From NCBI GenBank assembly GCA_023078555.1, contig CM041199.1, positions 3,911,315 to 3,975,314 of the forward strand: a stretch of 64,000 nucleotides of DNA. The letters run 5' to 3'. Below, one piece after another: positions 10,985 through 23,681 of this stretch. Each line of letters begins with the position of its first letter. Position 1 is the stretch's first letter. The translations under genes were made by a program, and so were the position numbers. Under the pieces are notes generated by a model. That model did not search any database. It worked only from the letters and a program-made list of their open reading frames with translations, and was not told the origin of the DNA. This stretch comes from Ulva prolifera (Eukaryota; Chlorophyta; Ulvophyceae; Ulvales; Ulvaceae).

Positions 10985-12561
10985 ACAGGTGGGTGGGCAC
11001 TCGGTCTGCATGCACGTCCACCGGGAGCGCGGGCACCTCAGAACGCTCTGGAACACGCTTTAAAGAGCTATAGACTGAGTAGAACAACCTGAATCGCTCT
11101 TAAGCATACTGGGCGAAACAGGTGTGAATGCCCAGCGAAACGAGGGGTTCTTGACCAAAAGTGCTGTTTTGCCCAGCACGGCTCATATGGCGTCAAACGG
11201 CGCCCAGCGCATGCCCATTGTGCTCGGTGGGCCGAGAACACCTCGAAAACACCATAATATGTGTCACTGATGATGATTGATAAGTCAGCTGGTTGTTGAG
11301 AGTCCGTCTGAATCGACGGCACGGGTCGCGACGACTCGTCAGCGTGGCCACGGCGAGCGACCAGCTCGCCGGGGCTGATCACCACGATTAGGCATGCATT
11401 GCGGAATATTATGTCTGTTATCTACTCTACAAAGCGTTTGTGTCAATCTGCCGGAACAGGTTGATGAGGACACCATCCTGGCTTCGGGCTGAAAGCTCGA
11501 TATCCAGACTCAACCAGCGCGATGTTTACGTGTCACTTTCCGATCAGTACCTGGCCACTAGGCAAGAAGCAGTCCATTACTGGCCGTGGTCCACCGATTA
11601 TGAATTCACAAGACGGAAAGGCTGTGCTGAGGCCATGCCTTCAGCATTGATCTGGCGTGCAGTGCACAATGCCATGAGAGTGACGCACAACGCATGCTGC
11701 TTTGGTTTTCTCATACCATGAAGTAACAGCTTTGTCTCACTGCGGTACATCACCTGATGCATCAGACCTATGTCTTGTGCACGTTCACAAACATGTCAGC
11801 ACGCTTACATGTGCTCACACATGGAGTGGCTTGCAACAAAACATAGCTGACTCCACGCCGGACGCGACAATTGATAAGTCTCCGATTGAAAGACGCAGCA
11901 GCATCATATGGATTCATGGCATATACACACGTATCTTGTGTCACACAGAAGCAGTTTAATTGTCACACAACTGGATGTTTCCAGTGTCACACGACCCGAG
12001 CAAGGTTTAGCTCGTAAACCACCCAGCCTTTGAAACTGATGTGAGCAGCCAGCCATATACTGCTAACTCAGTCTGTGATTAGTGTGTTGCTCACTGCACA
12101 ATGCTTCCTGAGCAATCCAGGCAGCGCAATAGCATGTACATCAGCAGGAGAGCTCAATACTTGACATCACACTTCTATGGTGCTTGTTTCGTGCAGTGTC
12201 GCTTCCAAGAAGGCTGCAGGTGGTGTGCAGCAACCCATACATGTCAAACTGCTGCTGAACCGCCCACAGCACCACCAAATACCAAGACAACCTCGTTGTG
12301 GGCTATGTATAACTATAATGGATGTTCTGAGCCTAATGGGCGAGCGCTGGGCAGCGTTGGGCACAACTTGTCTTTATGCCCAGCCATGCATACGATTCTG
12401 ACGGAAAAGTGCGACTTTGCCCAGCGACTTGAAACAAAGATACAGTGGCACCCAGGAGGCTTTAATTAGTCTGTAGACGTTCCCAGCGCTTTCCAGAGCG
12501 TTCTGAGGTGCCCGCGCTCCCGGTGGACGTGCATGAGGGCTGAGTGCCCACCCCCCTGTCA
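10985..12561. mobile_element. non-autonomous DNA-transposon-like element with long inverted ends
   Basis: The left end (10985-11233) and right end (12323-12561) are inverted repeats. The outer 72 bp, containing GGGTGGGCACTC and CACGTCCACCGGGAGCGCGG, are about 90% alike; the inner part is diverged but keeps a GCCCAGCGC...GCCCATT block. The direct repeat GTCAAAACAG occurs at 10979-10988 and 12558-12567. Because CTGTCAAAACAG is palindromic, the true target duplication could be 10 bp or only CAAA. The 1.1-kb interior has no transposase-like frame, so the element would depend on an enzyme encoded elsewhere. Long inverted ends with a 9-11 bp duplication would suit Mutator-like elements, but this is unproven. 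Confidence 0.65.
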
Positions 12562-13744
12562 AAACAGATGTCAAAACACACACCGTATCGAGATGAAAGA
12601 CGCCATGAAGCACACAACACACATGTGGGCACGCAGAGCCAGGCTGTAGCAGACCTGTGGTGCAGTAGAATATTCATTGACCTGCCGCAAAGGCTACTAA
12701 TTGCACATATCCCAGATATGTGCACATACCACATTTGCTTCAGAACATTAATGCATCCCGACCGGGCCCCCGGGCTCCATTCAACGCTGCATGCGATGCT
12801 GCGCTTCGCAAACTGTGAGCGTTACTGCGGTTTGATGGAGCTGCAACACTGTGCCATACCTGTGCGCGTGGTCACAGGCGCACTATAGTTATAAGCCCAG
12901 GTTACAAACACTGCCTCTTCCAGTGATGTTCACGTTGACAACATGTCGGGCCATTGTATGGCAGAGCAACTAAACAAACCAAGTCATAGCAACGACTGGC
13001 CACCACGCGAGAAACCACTAAATCTCCGTCCGACGGAGTCCAGCCGACCGTCTGGACAATAATCCACGCATGCACATCCTCTTCCAGTAGCCCCAGTGGG
13101 GCTGCCACACCACAGCTTTGACTGTTTGTTGGTCTCGGTCTCTGCCATACAATGGCCCGAGTCCCCGTGATCTGATCTTAGGGCTACCGAAGTTATCAGA
13201 GCCATCGCCTCAGCTGCCGTCGCTGGTCCCCCGAGTCCTGGACTGTCGTCCTGCCGCACCTCCGCATTGGCAGCTCAGAGTCTGAGGACTCTCATCACCA
13301 ATCGGTGCTAAGTATAATATATTGATGTGGCCCTGCAGAGGCGGTCGAATGTGCATGCACCCTCTACAGGCCACCACGCACGCGCGATCGTGAGCTCAGG
13401 ATCAAAACATCTCATCTCTGACAGTGGCTGCAGCTCATGCTCGCGTGCAATACTGGTGTGGGAGTGGCGCGTCGAGCTTAAGTGGTCCATAGGGTACACC
13501 AACCTGAAGAAGAATTCCTGCTGATACTCATTTGTTCGTCAGATTCAGCATGACCCCAGCAACACCGACCGTAACACTTTGTTGGTGGATGCTGGACATT
13601 TCCACAGCGGCTCCAGCCCGAGCATGTGTTATTTTACTTGGGTTGTGCCTCAGGGTGAATCCATTCCACAGCGTGCGCAGCGCCGAAACAACCCGGGCCC
13701 CACAGCCCTGCACCAAAGCAACCAGTGGCGAGACCTCCAGCATG

Positions 13745-13767
13745 CCCCCCCCCCCCCCCCCCCCCCC
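13745..13767 (+). repeat. poly-C run, 23 bases
   Basis: An uninterrupted C homopolymer in gene-poor DNA, followed 48 bases later by a G run. Homopolymers of this size are error-prone in sequencing, so the length is approximate. Confidence 0.8.
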
Positions 13768-13815
13768 TCCCCCGGGCCGCCCGGATGTTCACTATGCATT
13801 CGCTAGTCACATCCT

Positions 13816-13832
13816 GGGGGGGGGGGGGGGGG
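13816..13832 (+). repeat. poly-G run, 17 bases
   Basis: A G homopolymer close to the C run at 13745. The two could pair as an imperfect inverted repeat. Confidence 0.8.
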
Positions 13833-14764
13833 CGGTGGGTCCGGGACAGCTCACCTGCCTATGCCTATTCTACGGCATGGTGAGGCCGCTACACGTAGCG
13901 TGCATGTGAGTCCATTCTATGCTGACGTCACGGATTTGTTGGTGAACATTCTAGCAGACATAATTGCACGCACTGCGTGTCACCAGAGCACTCGGAGGTT
14001 GGCGCGGCGAGTTTCGACGGGCACACGTGTGCCCGCACGTACAGGTCTCCCCACCAGCCTGCAATTGCTAGTGCATGCGCATACACTAGCACAACCTTCC
14101 ATTATGCCAGCCGAGCCTGCATTGTAGGATTTTCAGTTTCCACATGGTTCGGCAACCGCGAGCGCAGTGAATGCCTGACCAGCAGAACTCCAGACGTCCT
14201 CGAAAGAGACTGGAGCGGGACTGCTGCGAAATGTCGCGATGATCTAGATATGGGTGATCTGGTGGATCACGGCTGGGAATTGGCTGAACATGCTCATGCC
14301 TGGTATGGTACAACTGTCTCGCTGGGCATCCAGACGCGATTTGTCGACGCTGGATGCCTCTGTCCGCTCCGCAAATACCGGCACCGCGTCGGTTGCTTGT
14401 GTATTCGTGTACGGAATGTTCTCGGGATGCATGTATCACTGTGTCAAGGGGCATAACCTAGGCCGTTCCGAATCGAGCATGCGCACGAGTCGAGCATGCG
14501 CACACACGGCCGTGCACGGGTGCTCCACAGCCGCAAGCTGTGTGGCTACCGGTGATGTCGACTTTGCGAGGCATCTGACGTGCACGTCCCGGACCGGTCG
14601 GGCTAACGAGCTGTACAGAATTGTCGGTGGAGGTACAGAGCTCTATAACATGAGCTAAGGGCTTGCTCCTGTACTAGATAGGTCATTATTTGTCTCTGTC
14701 GGAGCTCGTTTCGGTCCAAACTATTACAGTCAGTTCCCTCACTTAAGAATATCCTCTCAGGAAT

Positions 14765-16667
14765 ATGGCAGGTGAAATTGCTAAAGAGTACTACGAGTCA
14801 TCAAAGCTCGCCAAGTACCCTTTCGAGCCCTACTGGCCCGAGGGAAAGCTGAAAATTTGTGTCACCGGCGCCGGTGGCTTCATTGCTTCTCACCTGGCGA
14901 AGCGTTTGAAGAGTGAGGGGCACTACATCATTGGCTGTGACTGGAAACGAAATGAGCATATGCCGGTGCGGTTCAGTTTAAGCACTTACTGCTGTTTACA
15001 TACTCAAGGTAAACCATGTCACAGGTCCGGTGCTGTCGTGGCTGCACTCGCATCAACGCTGGTGCAGGCTGGACTCTCGCAATGCGCTTGCTGATATCAC
15101 ATACGTTCAAATAGCCCTCGTGGTAACGGTGTCTGCATGCAAATGCTGAAATTATAGTCAGCATGCGTACCGCAGGGTCGATATTTGGACGTAGCCTTCT
15201 TCCATCGGCCGTGGCAGCCACGTATATTATTCAGTTCAAACTTGGTGGTTTTAACTGTACAATTTGATACGGGCAGAGATGGTCGAAAACGACGAGCCTG
15301 CTACGCCTGGTGTTCATGAGAGCGCGCCAGTGTCACCATCGATGGCCGTCCAGCCGACACAGCTGTGCGCACAATTGTAGACTCATATACCATCCGCGTT
15401 GCATTATATCCGCATAGAAACGAGATGTTAGCAGCTTATCAATATGATAGAAGCATGGTCGATGTTGCGACCTCATCCTCCGTGCGGACCTGAGATTGTC
15501 GTCCATGGAAAGCTTACCTCATGAGGCCTCGGCGAGACGCTTCGCGGCGCAGATGTCACGCGCATGTCAACAATATGTTAGTATGTCTCGTTGAATCATC
15601 GACTCGAGCGTGGTGCTGATGAACTCAATGTGCACCCTTTCAATCCGACTTAGTAGCTGCTGTTGTTGGCGAGTCCAAGTTGCGCCGCTGGTGGTCGAAT
15701 ACCTGCCTTCACAAAGCCCGCCGTAGCAAGATACAATGTAACAGAGCTGTATGAAGCCATAGCCTGCTGTGAATTTTGCGTCATATCATATCTGAATGGA
15801 AGTCGCCATAGCGTCACGCCACCGACAACATCGACAGCGCACCTTTCTCGCGAGCACTACGACAAAACAACGGCAAATGTACAGCTCCCAGGTTGCAGAT
15901 ACTACTTTTTCAACACTCTTGAGTCTAATGTAACCAAAGTACGGCACATCGGCCAGATGACTCACATTCCTGGCCGCTTCTGCTGGCGTGTGGGCCAAGC
16001 GAGACATGCACGGCGCCACCATGATCCCGTACCCACAGGCGATCCACTTCTGAGTGCAACGCCATGCATAGGGCACGACACGTTCCTCCACTCCAGTTCG
16101 GGTCTGCTGAACCAGTGCTATGGCCCAGCCGCTCCAATGGCCACGCTTCCGTGGGGCGCCTCCCCCGACGAATGGGCCCACAGCAACGCCCGCAGCCCCG
16201 CCGTGCAGGAGGAGATGTTCTGCGACGAGTTTATCCTGGTGGACCTGCGCGTGTTTGATAACTGCAAGCGCGTGTGCGAGGGCTGCGAGCACGTGTTCAA
16301 CCTCGCGGCAGACATGGGCGGCATGGGCTTCATCCAGAGCAACCACAGCGTCATCATGTACAACAACACCATGATCTCCTTCAACATGGTCGAGGCCGCC
16401 CGCCAGACCAACGTCAAACGGTGCGCCGCATCCCCCCCCCCCCCCCCCCCCCCCCCTTCCCCCTTCGCCGACGGACTCTCTGTAGGCAATCACTGCCGGC
16501 CCATGTTTGCGTGACGGGTGCCACAGCATGCACAGCGGGTGCCACATGATCAGGCGAGATCGCCAAAAGGTGTCGCCGCGTCTCCCGGAGGAGCGTGTCC
16601 GTCCACTGCGCGCGTGCGGAGAGAGCCCAGCCGGCTGCTACATCGCGATGCATATGTCAGCCGCCCA

Positions 16668-16701
<34 letters not shown>

Positions 16702-18382
16702 ACCAGTCGATGGATGGCAGCAGCACCACCCCTCCCACCCTGCTGCGTGCTGCATGCTGTGAAAGGCCGTCGCCGACGGCCTGCACGGCTTGTGCGCCCC
16801 CGTGGCGCACTGCCGCAGCATCGTGCTATTCAAAGCGTCTCTGAGTGTCAGCTGCGGTGCAGGTTCTTCTACGCCTCCTCTGCGTGCATCTACCCCGAGG
16901 GCAAGCAGCTCAACACGGAGGTCGAGGGTGGCGGGCTGAAGGAGGACGACGCGTGGCCGGCGCAGCCACAGGACGCGTACGGCCTGGAGAAGCTCGCGAG
17001 CGAGGAGATCGCGAAGCACTACGACTCGGACTTTGGCATGGAGTGCCGCATCGCGCGCTTCCACAACATCTACGGCCCGTACGGCACCTGGAAGGGCGGC
17101 CGTGAGAAGGCGCCGGCGGCGTTCTGCCGCAAGGCCATCTGCGCGCAGGTGTGCATGCTGTGCGTGCTGTGATAGCGGCAGTGGTAGCGTGGCTCGGCGT
17201 GAACGGCTGCTGCGTCGTGCTGGACTCGCTCCGGCTTGTGGGCGTGGTGCCGCGGGTTGTGGCGGCGTGTGAGCGGGCACCACCTGGTGAATGCACGTGC
17301 ATTCGCATCTACATTGCTTTCTCGCACTCTCCGGATCTCCACGTGTCCAGTATTCACAGGTACAGTCTTGGTCAAACACTTCGTGTCCTCGCCCGCAGCC
17401 CACCACGGACATCCAGTCATCATCAGCATTCGGCTTCAGTGCCGGTAGACGGAACCGGTGTATAGACAAGCGCAGTGCCACTGGGATCGGTCCACCCTCA
17501 CGGCACCGAGCCCGCTGCGTGTATGTGCAGGGTGAGGTAGAGATGTGGGGCGACGGCAAGCAGACGCGGTCGTTCACGTTCATCGACGACTGCGTCGAGG
17601 GCATCCTGCGCATCACGAAGAGCGACTTCAAGGAGCCCCTGAACCTCGGGTCGACGGAGATGGTGTCGATGAACGAGATGATGGACCTCGTGATGGGCTT
17701 CGGGGAGCGCAAGCTCAGCACGAAGCACATCCCGGGGCCGGAGGGCGTGCGCGGCCGCAACTCGGACAACAAGCTCATCCTCGAGAAGCTCGGCTGGGAG
17801 CCGACGGTGACCCTCGCGGACGGCCTCAAGGTGCGCTAGCGCCCCGCCGTGTCCACACCCTGCGTTTGCGACGTCTCTGCTCTATGGAAACAACGTGCGA
17901 GGGTGTTTTGTGTTTGCAACTGCGCACATCTCCGGAGCTGCCGTTGTTTCGATCAACACGGCCGTGTGATCAAGCGTGCATTGTGTACGGTGCCGTATAC
18001 CTTGTCTGGTGTAGCCTGCGCGACCGTAGATGGATTGCTGGGTGCATGGCCCCAGCCGCTGTGTGCGTTTGTTTGGTCTTGAAGCTCGTGCAAGCTTCCT
18101 CATGCACCACCCCACAGGCCACCCACCTGGTCACTCTCACGGCACCAAGGATGCCCCCCAGCTGCACACTCCAAGCAAACACCTTGGCGCTGGTGCGCCT
18201 TGTTTGGCACAGTAAGGCCTGATGAGTGAGGCGTATATCCTGTGCAGATCACGTACGACTGGATCAACAAGCAGGTCGAGGCGGAGGGCGGGGACGTGAC
18301 GAAGTACGCGACCTCGCAGGTCGTGTCGACGTCGGCGCCGAAGGCCCTCGGGGAGCTGCGGGCGGCGGACGGCAGCGAGTAG
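14765..18382 (+). CDS. GME: GDP-mannose 3,5-epimerase
   Basis: Exons 14765-14965, 16209-16420, 16863-17148, 17531-17830 and 18248-18382 join in phase to 377 residues. The enzyme converts GDP-D-mannose to GDP-L-galactose (and GDP-L-gulose), feeding ascorbate synthesis and galactose-containing polymers, probably in the cytosol. It is an extended short-chain dehydrogenase with bound NAD: the Rossmann motif GAGGFIASHLAKRL is near residue 35, FNLAADMGGMGFIQSNHS follows, then YASSACIYPE with the catalytic cysteine at about 146. The Tyr177-x3-Lys181 pair sits in YGLEK, followed by HNIYGPYGTWKGGREKAP and the end LRAADGSE. All donors are GTGC or GTGT and all acceptors TGCAG. Intron 1 is 1,243 nt, and intron 2 holds two long C runs. 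Exon 1 has 42 of 67 codons ending in G or C, against about 98 of 100 in exon 4. Identification is very secure. Confidence 0.97.
16432..16456 (+). repeat. poly-C run in epimerase intron 2
   Basis: Twenty-five C bases begin 11 bases after the donor site of intron 2 of the epimerase gene. The run lies next to the 5' splice site, not in the usual pyrimidine tract near the acceptor. Confidence 0.85.
16670..16701 (+). repeat. second poly-C run in epimerase intron 2
   Basis: About 32 C bases lie in the middle of the same intron as the run at 16432. Two long C runs in one 442-nt intron is unusual. Confidence 0.85.
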
Positions 18383-19431
18383 GCCGCGCTGCGGGGGCCC
18401 CCCCCGGCGGTGTGCGCCGTGCGGGGGGCTGCCTCTGCGGCGGGGGCTGCGGTGTCATGACGGCGGTGCAGCGGCCGTGCTGCGTGCTGTGGCGCCGTAT
18501 CGGCTGTGCGGTTGCCGTGCCGCGTGCGTGCGGGGTCTAGCTGCAGAGGTCTCTGTGCTGCTCCACATTCATGGGCTCTGGTCGAGTGGGTGGTTTGGAG
18601 GGGAGCAGTGGGGATGAGGTCAGGGTGCACAGGCGGCCAGAGTTAGGGTGAATCGGCTGTGTGGTCGCCGGTGTGAAAGGTGCTGTGCTCGGTCTTTTGT
18701 GGCGACCTGGGTGGCGGCTGTTCAAAAGGGATGCGTGAGAACCCGGTTAAAACATGCAAGGGTGGTGTTGAAGGCGGGCAGGGATGTGAGGTGGATGTCA
18801 TGTCCCTGCATAACCATAGCCTGACCGGGCTGTGTGTGTCGAGCAATGTGTTACTACGACCCGGCTTCATTTCAACTGGATGTGTGCCTCTCTGCATATG
18901 ACTGACTGAAATCACGTCTCCACCATTCAGGACGCAAGCAGCAACTGGATTCATGCACGTAGGTACACGATGTGCATCATCTGAAGAGCATCGTCTCTTG
19001 ATGTGTGCCTAGTTGCCGTCGTCGGTAAGTGTTGGACCGTTGCGGTGGAACATATGCATGTATCCAAAGCGGACGGCCACCTCCAGTTCTGGCATTTCTT
19101 GTCTATTGTCACACCATTGACTCTCTGACGTGCCAAGTTGTGTCTGGGTCATACTGAGGAATGCCTTGATCACCGCTGTGTGCTGCAGCTGCAGATACAC
19201 CATACCAGTTTATCGATTGGACTGCAATAACATTCAGCTGCGAAATCAAACATGGAAGAGGGGTGTGTGTGTGTGTGTGTGTGTGTGTGTCTGTGTGCAG
19301 TATCTATGCCATGCAGAATTTACAGATGCTCACGTAGTTTTGCCACAGATTTGTTCTCGTAGCGACCGCGATGCACGGCTTCGAGCTGAACTTTCACAAC
19401 ACCGGTCAACATTCCCGCGCTCAGGCATGCC
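18383..19431. other. intergenic space between convergent GME and DEK genes
   Basis: No supported gene. This stretch holds the 3' ends of two convergent transcripts. It includes a GT dinucleotide repeat of about 14 units at 19263-19290. Confidence 0.5.
19263..19290 (+). repeat. (GT)n microsatellite
   Basis: An uninterrupted GT repeat of about 14 units lies between the epimerase and DEK genes. Confidence 0.85.
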
Positions 19432-19903
19432 TCAGAACTTCTCAGCATATCCCAGCTCCATGAAGAACTCCCCAAGCGCATCCGCGACGTCGTCCTTCCT
19501 TTCCATGAACGTGTTCAGCTGCACGCCAAACTGCCGCTCCATCGCGAGCCGCAGCTCCCGCACCAGCGTCCGCTCCGGGTGGTCAAAGCCCTGCATCACC
19601 TGCATCACATACCCCCGGATCTGTGTTGCCTCGTCCTGCCCTCCCGGCGGCGCCTCTGCGTGCCCCGACCCGCGGCCCCGGGTGCGCATCCCAGTCGCCG
19701 CCGGCACCGCAGCATCCGGGGCTGCAGCGGGCGGCGGCGACGCAGCCGGCGCCGAAGTGCCCCGCCCCCGCCTGCCCCGCGCAGACACCTTTGCCGGCTG
19801 TGAATGCACAGCGACGGCGGCGCCAGCCTTGCTCGGGCTCGCCTGTTCTGCAGGTGCCTCTACCACAGCTGTGACAGCTCCCGTGTGTGCGGGCTCACCC
19901 GGC

Positions 19904-19936
<33 letters not shown>

Positions 19937-22567
19937 CCCGCCGCATCCCCACTCGCCTGGCCACCTGCCTCTGCAGATCCCCCCTGGAGGGCGTCTGGCA
20001 GCGCGCCGTCCTCCGCAATCCTGTCTATAATCCCCTCCGGATGGACTGGCGTCAGCGGCGGATGCTCCGCGAGCACAGTCCCGTCCGGCAGCGCAGGCCC
20101 CGGCACATGCACGCTAAGCACAGCATCATCCGCTGCGCCACCCCCTCTTGCCTCTGGTGGCTCTGCTGCCGCATGAACACCGCCGATTGGGATCGCAATC
20201 GCCGGCGCCGCCGCGCCGCTGCGCGGCGCGACCTGTGGCACCCCAGCCACTGTCTGTATGCTCTGCTCTGCCCCCAAGCCACCCTCGCCATTCAGCGGCA
20301 CCTCATCCGGGCTCTCTGGCTCCTCCTCCTCTGCGCTGTGCATAATCACATCTGCATTCAGGCCGCCACCTGCTTCCACTGGCAGCGCTGCAGCTGGGGG
20401 TGCCAGCCCATTAGGAGCGCCTGTGGACGGAGCAGCCCCGCCCTCGACTGCAGGAGCAGCCACCCCCTCAGCGGCAGGAGCAGCCCCTCCCACAGCATCC
20501 GGCGCTGCCGCATCTAGCACAGGTCCCCCCTCAGGCTCAGCGCCAGCAGGCTCCACCGGGTCGTCCGGCGGGTGGGCCGCCAAGACCGGTATTGCTGCAT
20601 CGCGTGCAACCTCCGATGCTGTCATCTCCTCTACCTTTGGCTCGACAGCCGCGGTGGGCTCTGGCCCCGCTTCCTCCGCTTCACCGCCAGGGGGGCCCAA
20701 GGCCAGCGTGCCAGACGGGGCTTCCTCCGCTCCGTCTCCTGCGGACGGGGCTTCCCCTGGCAGCTCCGCTGACCCAGCGGCTGTGGCTGCGGTGTCGATG
20801 GATGCAGTAGCAGGCGCAGTGGGACCGCCCGGCTCGGGTGCAGCTGGGGCCACCTTTGCGTCCTCCGCTGCCTCGGCAGCAGGCGCAGCAGGGTCGTCAA
20901 GCGTGGCCGCCGCGGCGCCGTTCGGCTCTGCAGGCTCGGCTGCGCCGTCTGCCGGCACTGACCCGCTCATCGCTGCTTCACTGTGGGTGGCCTCCTGCAA
21001 CATCAGACGGCCGTGAGACGAACCGAACCGCTGCATGCCTAGATATGCAGCATTCCAATATACTTTGCAATAACAGCTCCGCAGCTCTCAAGCAGGTGAT
21101 TCTTTCACCAACAGCAACGGCCATGTGCCTCGGTGCGTCACGCCTGCTTGGGACGGCGTGACCTGCAGCGGCACAGGATGCATGTTGATGTGCATCGGAT
21201 GCATTGACTGCCTGTGTCGCCTGCATTTGATCTCGGCTGCAGCGATGCCCAGCTCATCGCCGCTCAACCCGCAGAGATGACGCTGCCATATGCACCCTGC
21301 CGGAAGCACTGCCGCATGACTGCCGCTGGCTCGGGCCAGTGTTGCCAGTGGTTGGGGATGCTGCACGGACGTGCGGCCTGTTGTCGTCTGCTCGCCGACA
21401 CATCATGGCGATGACAGACGCAGCGAAACTCACCGACATCGTCTGCACGGCACTGTCCTCCTTGACCAACGCAGCTTGCACGGCGCTGCCGCCGCGGCGG
21501 CCCCGTGCCGCCTTTGGCTTTCTCCCCCCCGGTGCCCCGGCCGGAGCGCTCCGCCGCTTCCGGCCTGCCTGCCGCTTGGGAGCGGCTGCTGCCGAATCGA
21601 GGGCATCGGCTGCGCCTTTGGCTGCAGTCAAGCTGCTGTCAGCGTCGCATATTGCTGGGTCCGGTTGGACGAGGAACTTGCTGATTTTGGCAGCCAACTT
21701 CTTTATCGGTTGGAGTTCGGTCTTAAAGCCGAGGAGGGCGGCAGTGCGCTTCACCAGTGAGTTTTCACTGTTCTCCAGCGCCTTGCTTGCCCTCTTGCGG
21801 ATCTGCACAGGACATGGGGAGCGGCTTTGCTGCTGTAATGAGCATGCTGCTGGGTGATCCCTCAGCAGGAATGGTGACGGTGTAGCAGGTAAAACTTGAA
21901 ATTTATGCAACCGAGAGTAGAGCAACACATTCAGAATTTCCGCGGACGAGATGCGGTATTGATGTGCTCATGATGCCCAATCCGTTCAGCGCTAGCAGCT
22001 GCACTGGTCGTGGCGTTAGTTTGTTAGGCTCATGGCGGTCTATCAGGCCTCACGTTCCCCATCTGACCTCGGGAGAAAGGTTCTGTCTAGAGAGTTCGTT
22101 AACCGACAACATGAAACTGGGAGCGCACGTTATCGGTAGCAGCAGAGCTCCCGCCTTTCAGCCCCTGGAACGCAAGCAGCTGTGACTTGAGGTCTCTTGT
22201 ATCAGTGTCCCCGTAAATGGCGGATTGCAGCAGCTTCAACACAGCATCGTCCTCCGCGGCTTCAGATATGCGGTCTGCAATTGGCTTGATACTGGCAATG
22301 GGTGTCCCATCTCCAGGTTTCAATGTGTAGTCCGAGCCAGTTTTGAAAGAGGAGTACGTGCCCTCAAATTTAGCTGCGGGCTTCCGCTCCCGACTGCACA
22401 ACATACACTCATGAGTCACATTGATGGGCGCGGAAAAGGACGGCCAGGATGTAGGCAGGCACTGCTCCCGCGTCATGGACTCCGGTTCGGACGTGCAGGC
22501 CAAAGAGGACGCTCTTAGTGCCCAGATCAGCAGGATGTGTGGCGTACGCTGGTCTCGTTGACGCCAT
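19432..22567 (-). CDS. DEK-type chromatin protein with long low-complexity region
   Basis: Exons on the minus strand, 22548-22567, 22129-22393, 21434-21802 and 19432-20994, join in phase to 738 residues. The 20-nt first exon gives MASTRPA. DEK proteins bind DNA and histones in the nucleus. Residues about 8-90 match the conserved DEK region (GDGTPIASIKPIADRIS, then VLKLLQSAIYG and KSQLLAFQGLKG). Exon 3 carries the SAP-like helices (LVKRTAALLGFKTELQPIKK) and a Lys/Arg-rich stretch likely to act as a nuclear localisation signal. About 430 residues rich in Ala, Pro and Glu follow, including a poly-Ala run encoded by a CAG/CTG-type repeat near 19905-19930. The last 60 residues resemble the DEK C-terminal winged-helix domain (VRELRLAMERQFGVQL). 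The tiny first exon is the least certain part. Animal DEK is about 375 residues, so this protein is enlarged. Confidence 0.85.
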
Positions 22568-23681
22568 AAAACCTTCAAGAGAATGTACTGATGCCCGCTA
22601 AGAAGGATGCCTTACGCTATGCTGCCAATCCCTTGGCTCAGACCCGTCCGTGTGCGGAGGATGATCCCGGCTCCGGCAAGACCCACTGCAAACTCGAAGC
22701 CTTCAGTAGTGCAAAATAGCTGACCAGGAAACGGAGGTTGATACTCCGTTGATGGGACTTGGACCGTCTGGCGACATAACATTTCAGATCATGCAGGGCG
22801 ACGGCACGCGACCGGTTGAATACGCCACGGACATGCAGCGTGCACCAGCTGGAACACGGCGTGGAAATACCGACGGTGTAACTGTGCACGCTTTCGTTCC
22901 TCAAAGAGCTGCATGCGCAGTGAAGTCGCAAACAACGTTATCGCGCAACGCCCGTCGGTCCAGCGACTCGATACATGCACACTGGAAAAAAAAAAGAGAG
23001 TCGCACGAATACGATGAGGAGCCACGACGCTAGCTGATGAATATATCACGTCACGAAGGTACTGGTAGACGGTGCTCTGACTTGTTTGAAAGTTGACAGG
23101 TGGTGACAGCCACAGATGGAGTGAGTCGTGCGGCAAAGCTGCAGAATTGCGTGCGATATCCCGTGGAGCACTATCACTTCACCGCAGATTGCACTTCGCG
23201 TCCACGGCATTCTCCGGCACTGCAGAGCACATCCCAGTGTGCACTGAAGTATTTCGATGGTACAGTCCCGCGTGTTCTAGAACATCAACATGTCGCAACA
23301 ATGTGTGCAATCAGTCCCGTATGCTGGAAGCATCACCTAATCCCCCAGCAACACGATCGCCGGACGAGGACAGCATTCAGGCCACTCGAGCAACTGTTGC
23401 CATGCTGTGTTCGACGTGATCTCGCCTGAATAGCGAGTCTGGCGCTGAGTGGCAGCTGTCGGGAGGTTATGGCTCTTGCGCAGGTCTCAAATTCGCCTTT
23501 CGTGCAAGTCTGTCAGCGCCGACCGGAACCGTTACATGTGCCTGTGCTCCTTGTCCTGCAAATGTGATGCCATGCTAAGGGAAGTTTCCCTCAGGGAGCA
23601 TCGCACATTCCGGGTGGTCACGACGACGCTGCCCAAATTCATTGTCTGAGCACTCGGTTGTGACCGATACCATTGATTTCT
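22568..23681. other. divergent promoter region between DEK and PPP1R42-like genes
   Basis: The DEK gene reads left from 22567 and the leucine-rich-repeat gene reads right from 23682, so both promoters should lie here. A 42-codon open frame at 22591 (plus) starts MPAKKDALRYAANPLAQ but has no splice partner or recognised domain. No repeat was seen. Confidence 0.4.

Larger units (their letters stand above)
12568..14764. other. gene-poor region upstream of the epimerase gene
   Basis: No supported gene. A run of 23 C (13745-13767) and a run of 17 G (13816-13832) lie close together. A plus-strand open frame of 159 codons at 13977-14456 shows no recognised domain and is not called. The last few hundred bases should carry the promoter of the epimerase gene; no clear core-promoter motif was seen. 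Confidence 0.4.

Noticed and set aside
13977-14456. Plus-strand frame of 159 codons upstream of the epimerase
   Set aside because: No recognised motif, no consistent codon bias and no splice-supported neighbours.
16657-17829. Minus-strand open frame of 390 codons opposite the epimerase gene
   Set aside because: It is antisense to secure GME exons and runs through a poly-C region; stop codons are simply rare in GC-rich DNA.
22591-22719. Plus-strand 42-codon frame starting MPAKKDALRYAANPLAQ
   Set aside because: No domain, no splice partner, and it lies in the promoter side of the DEK gene.
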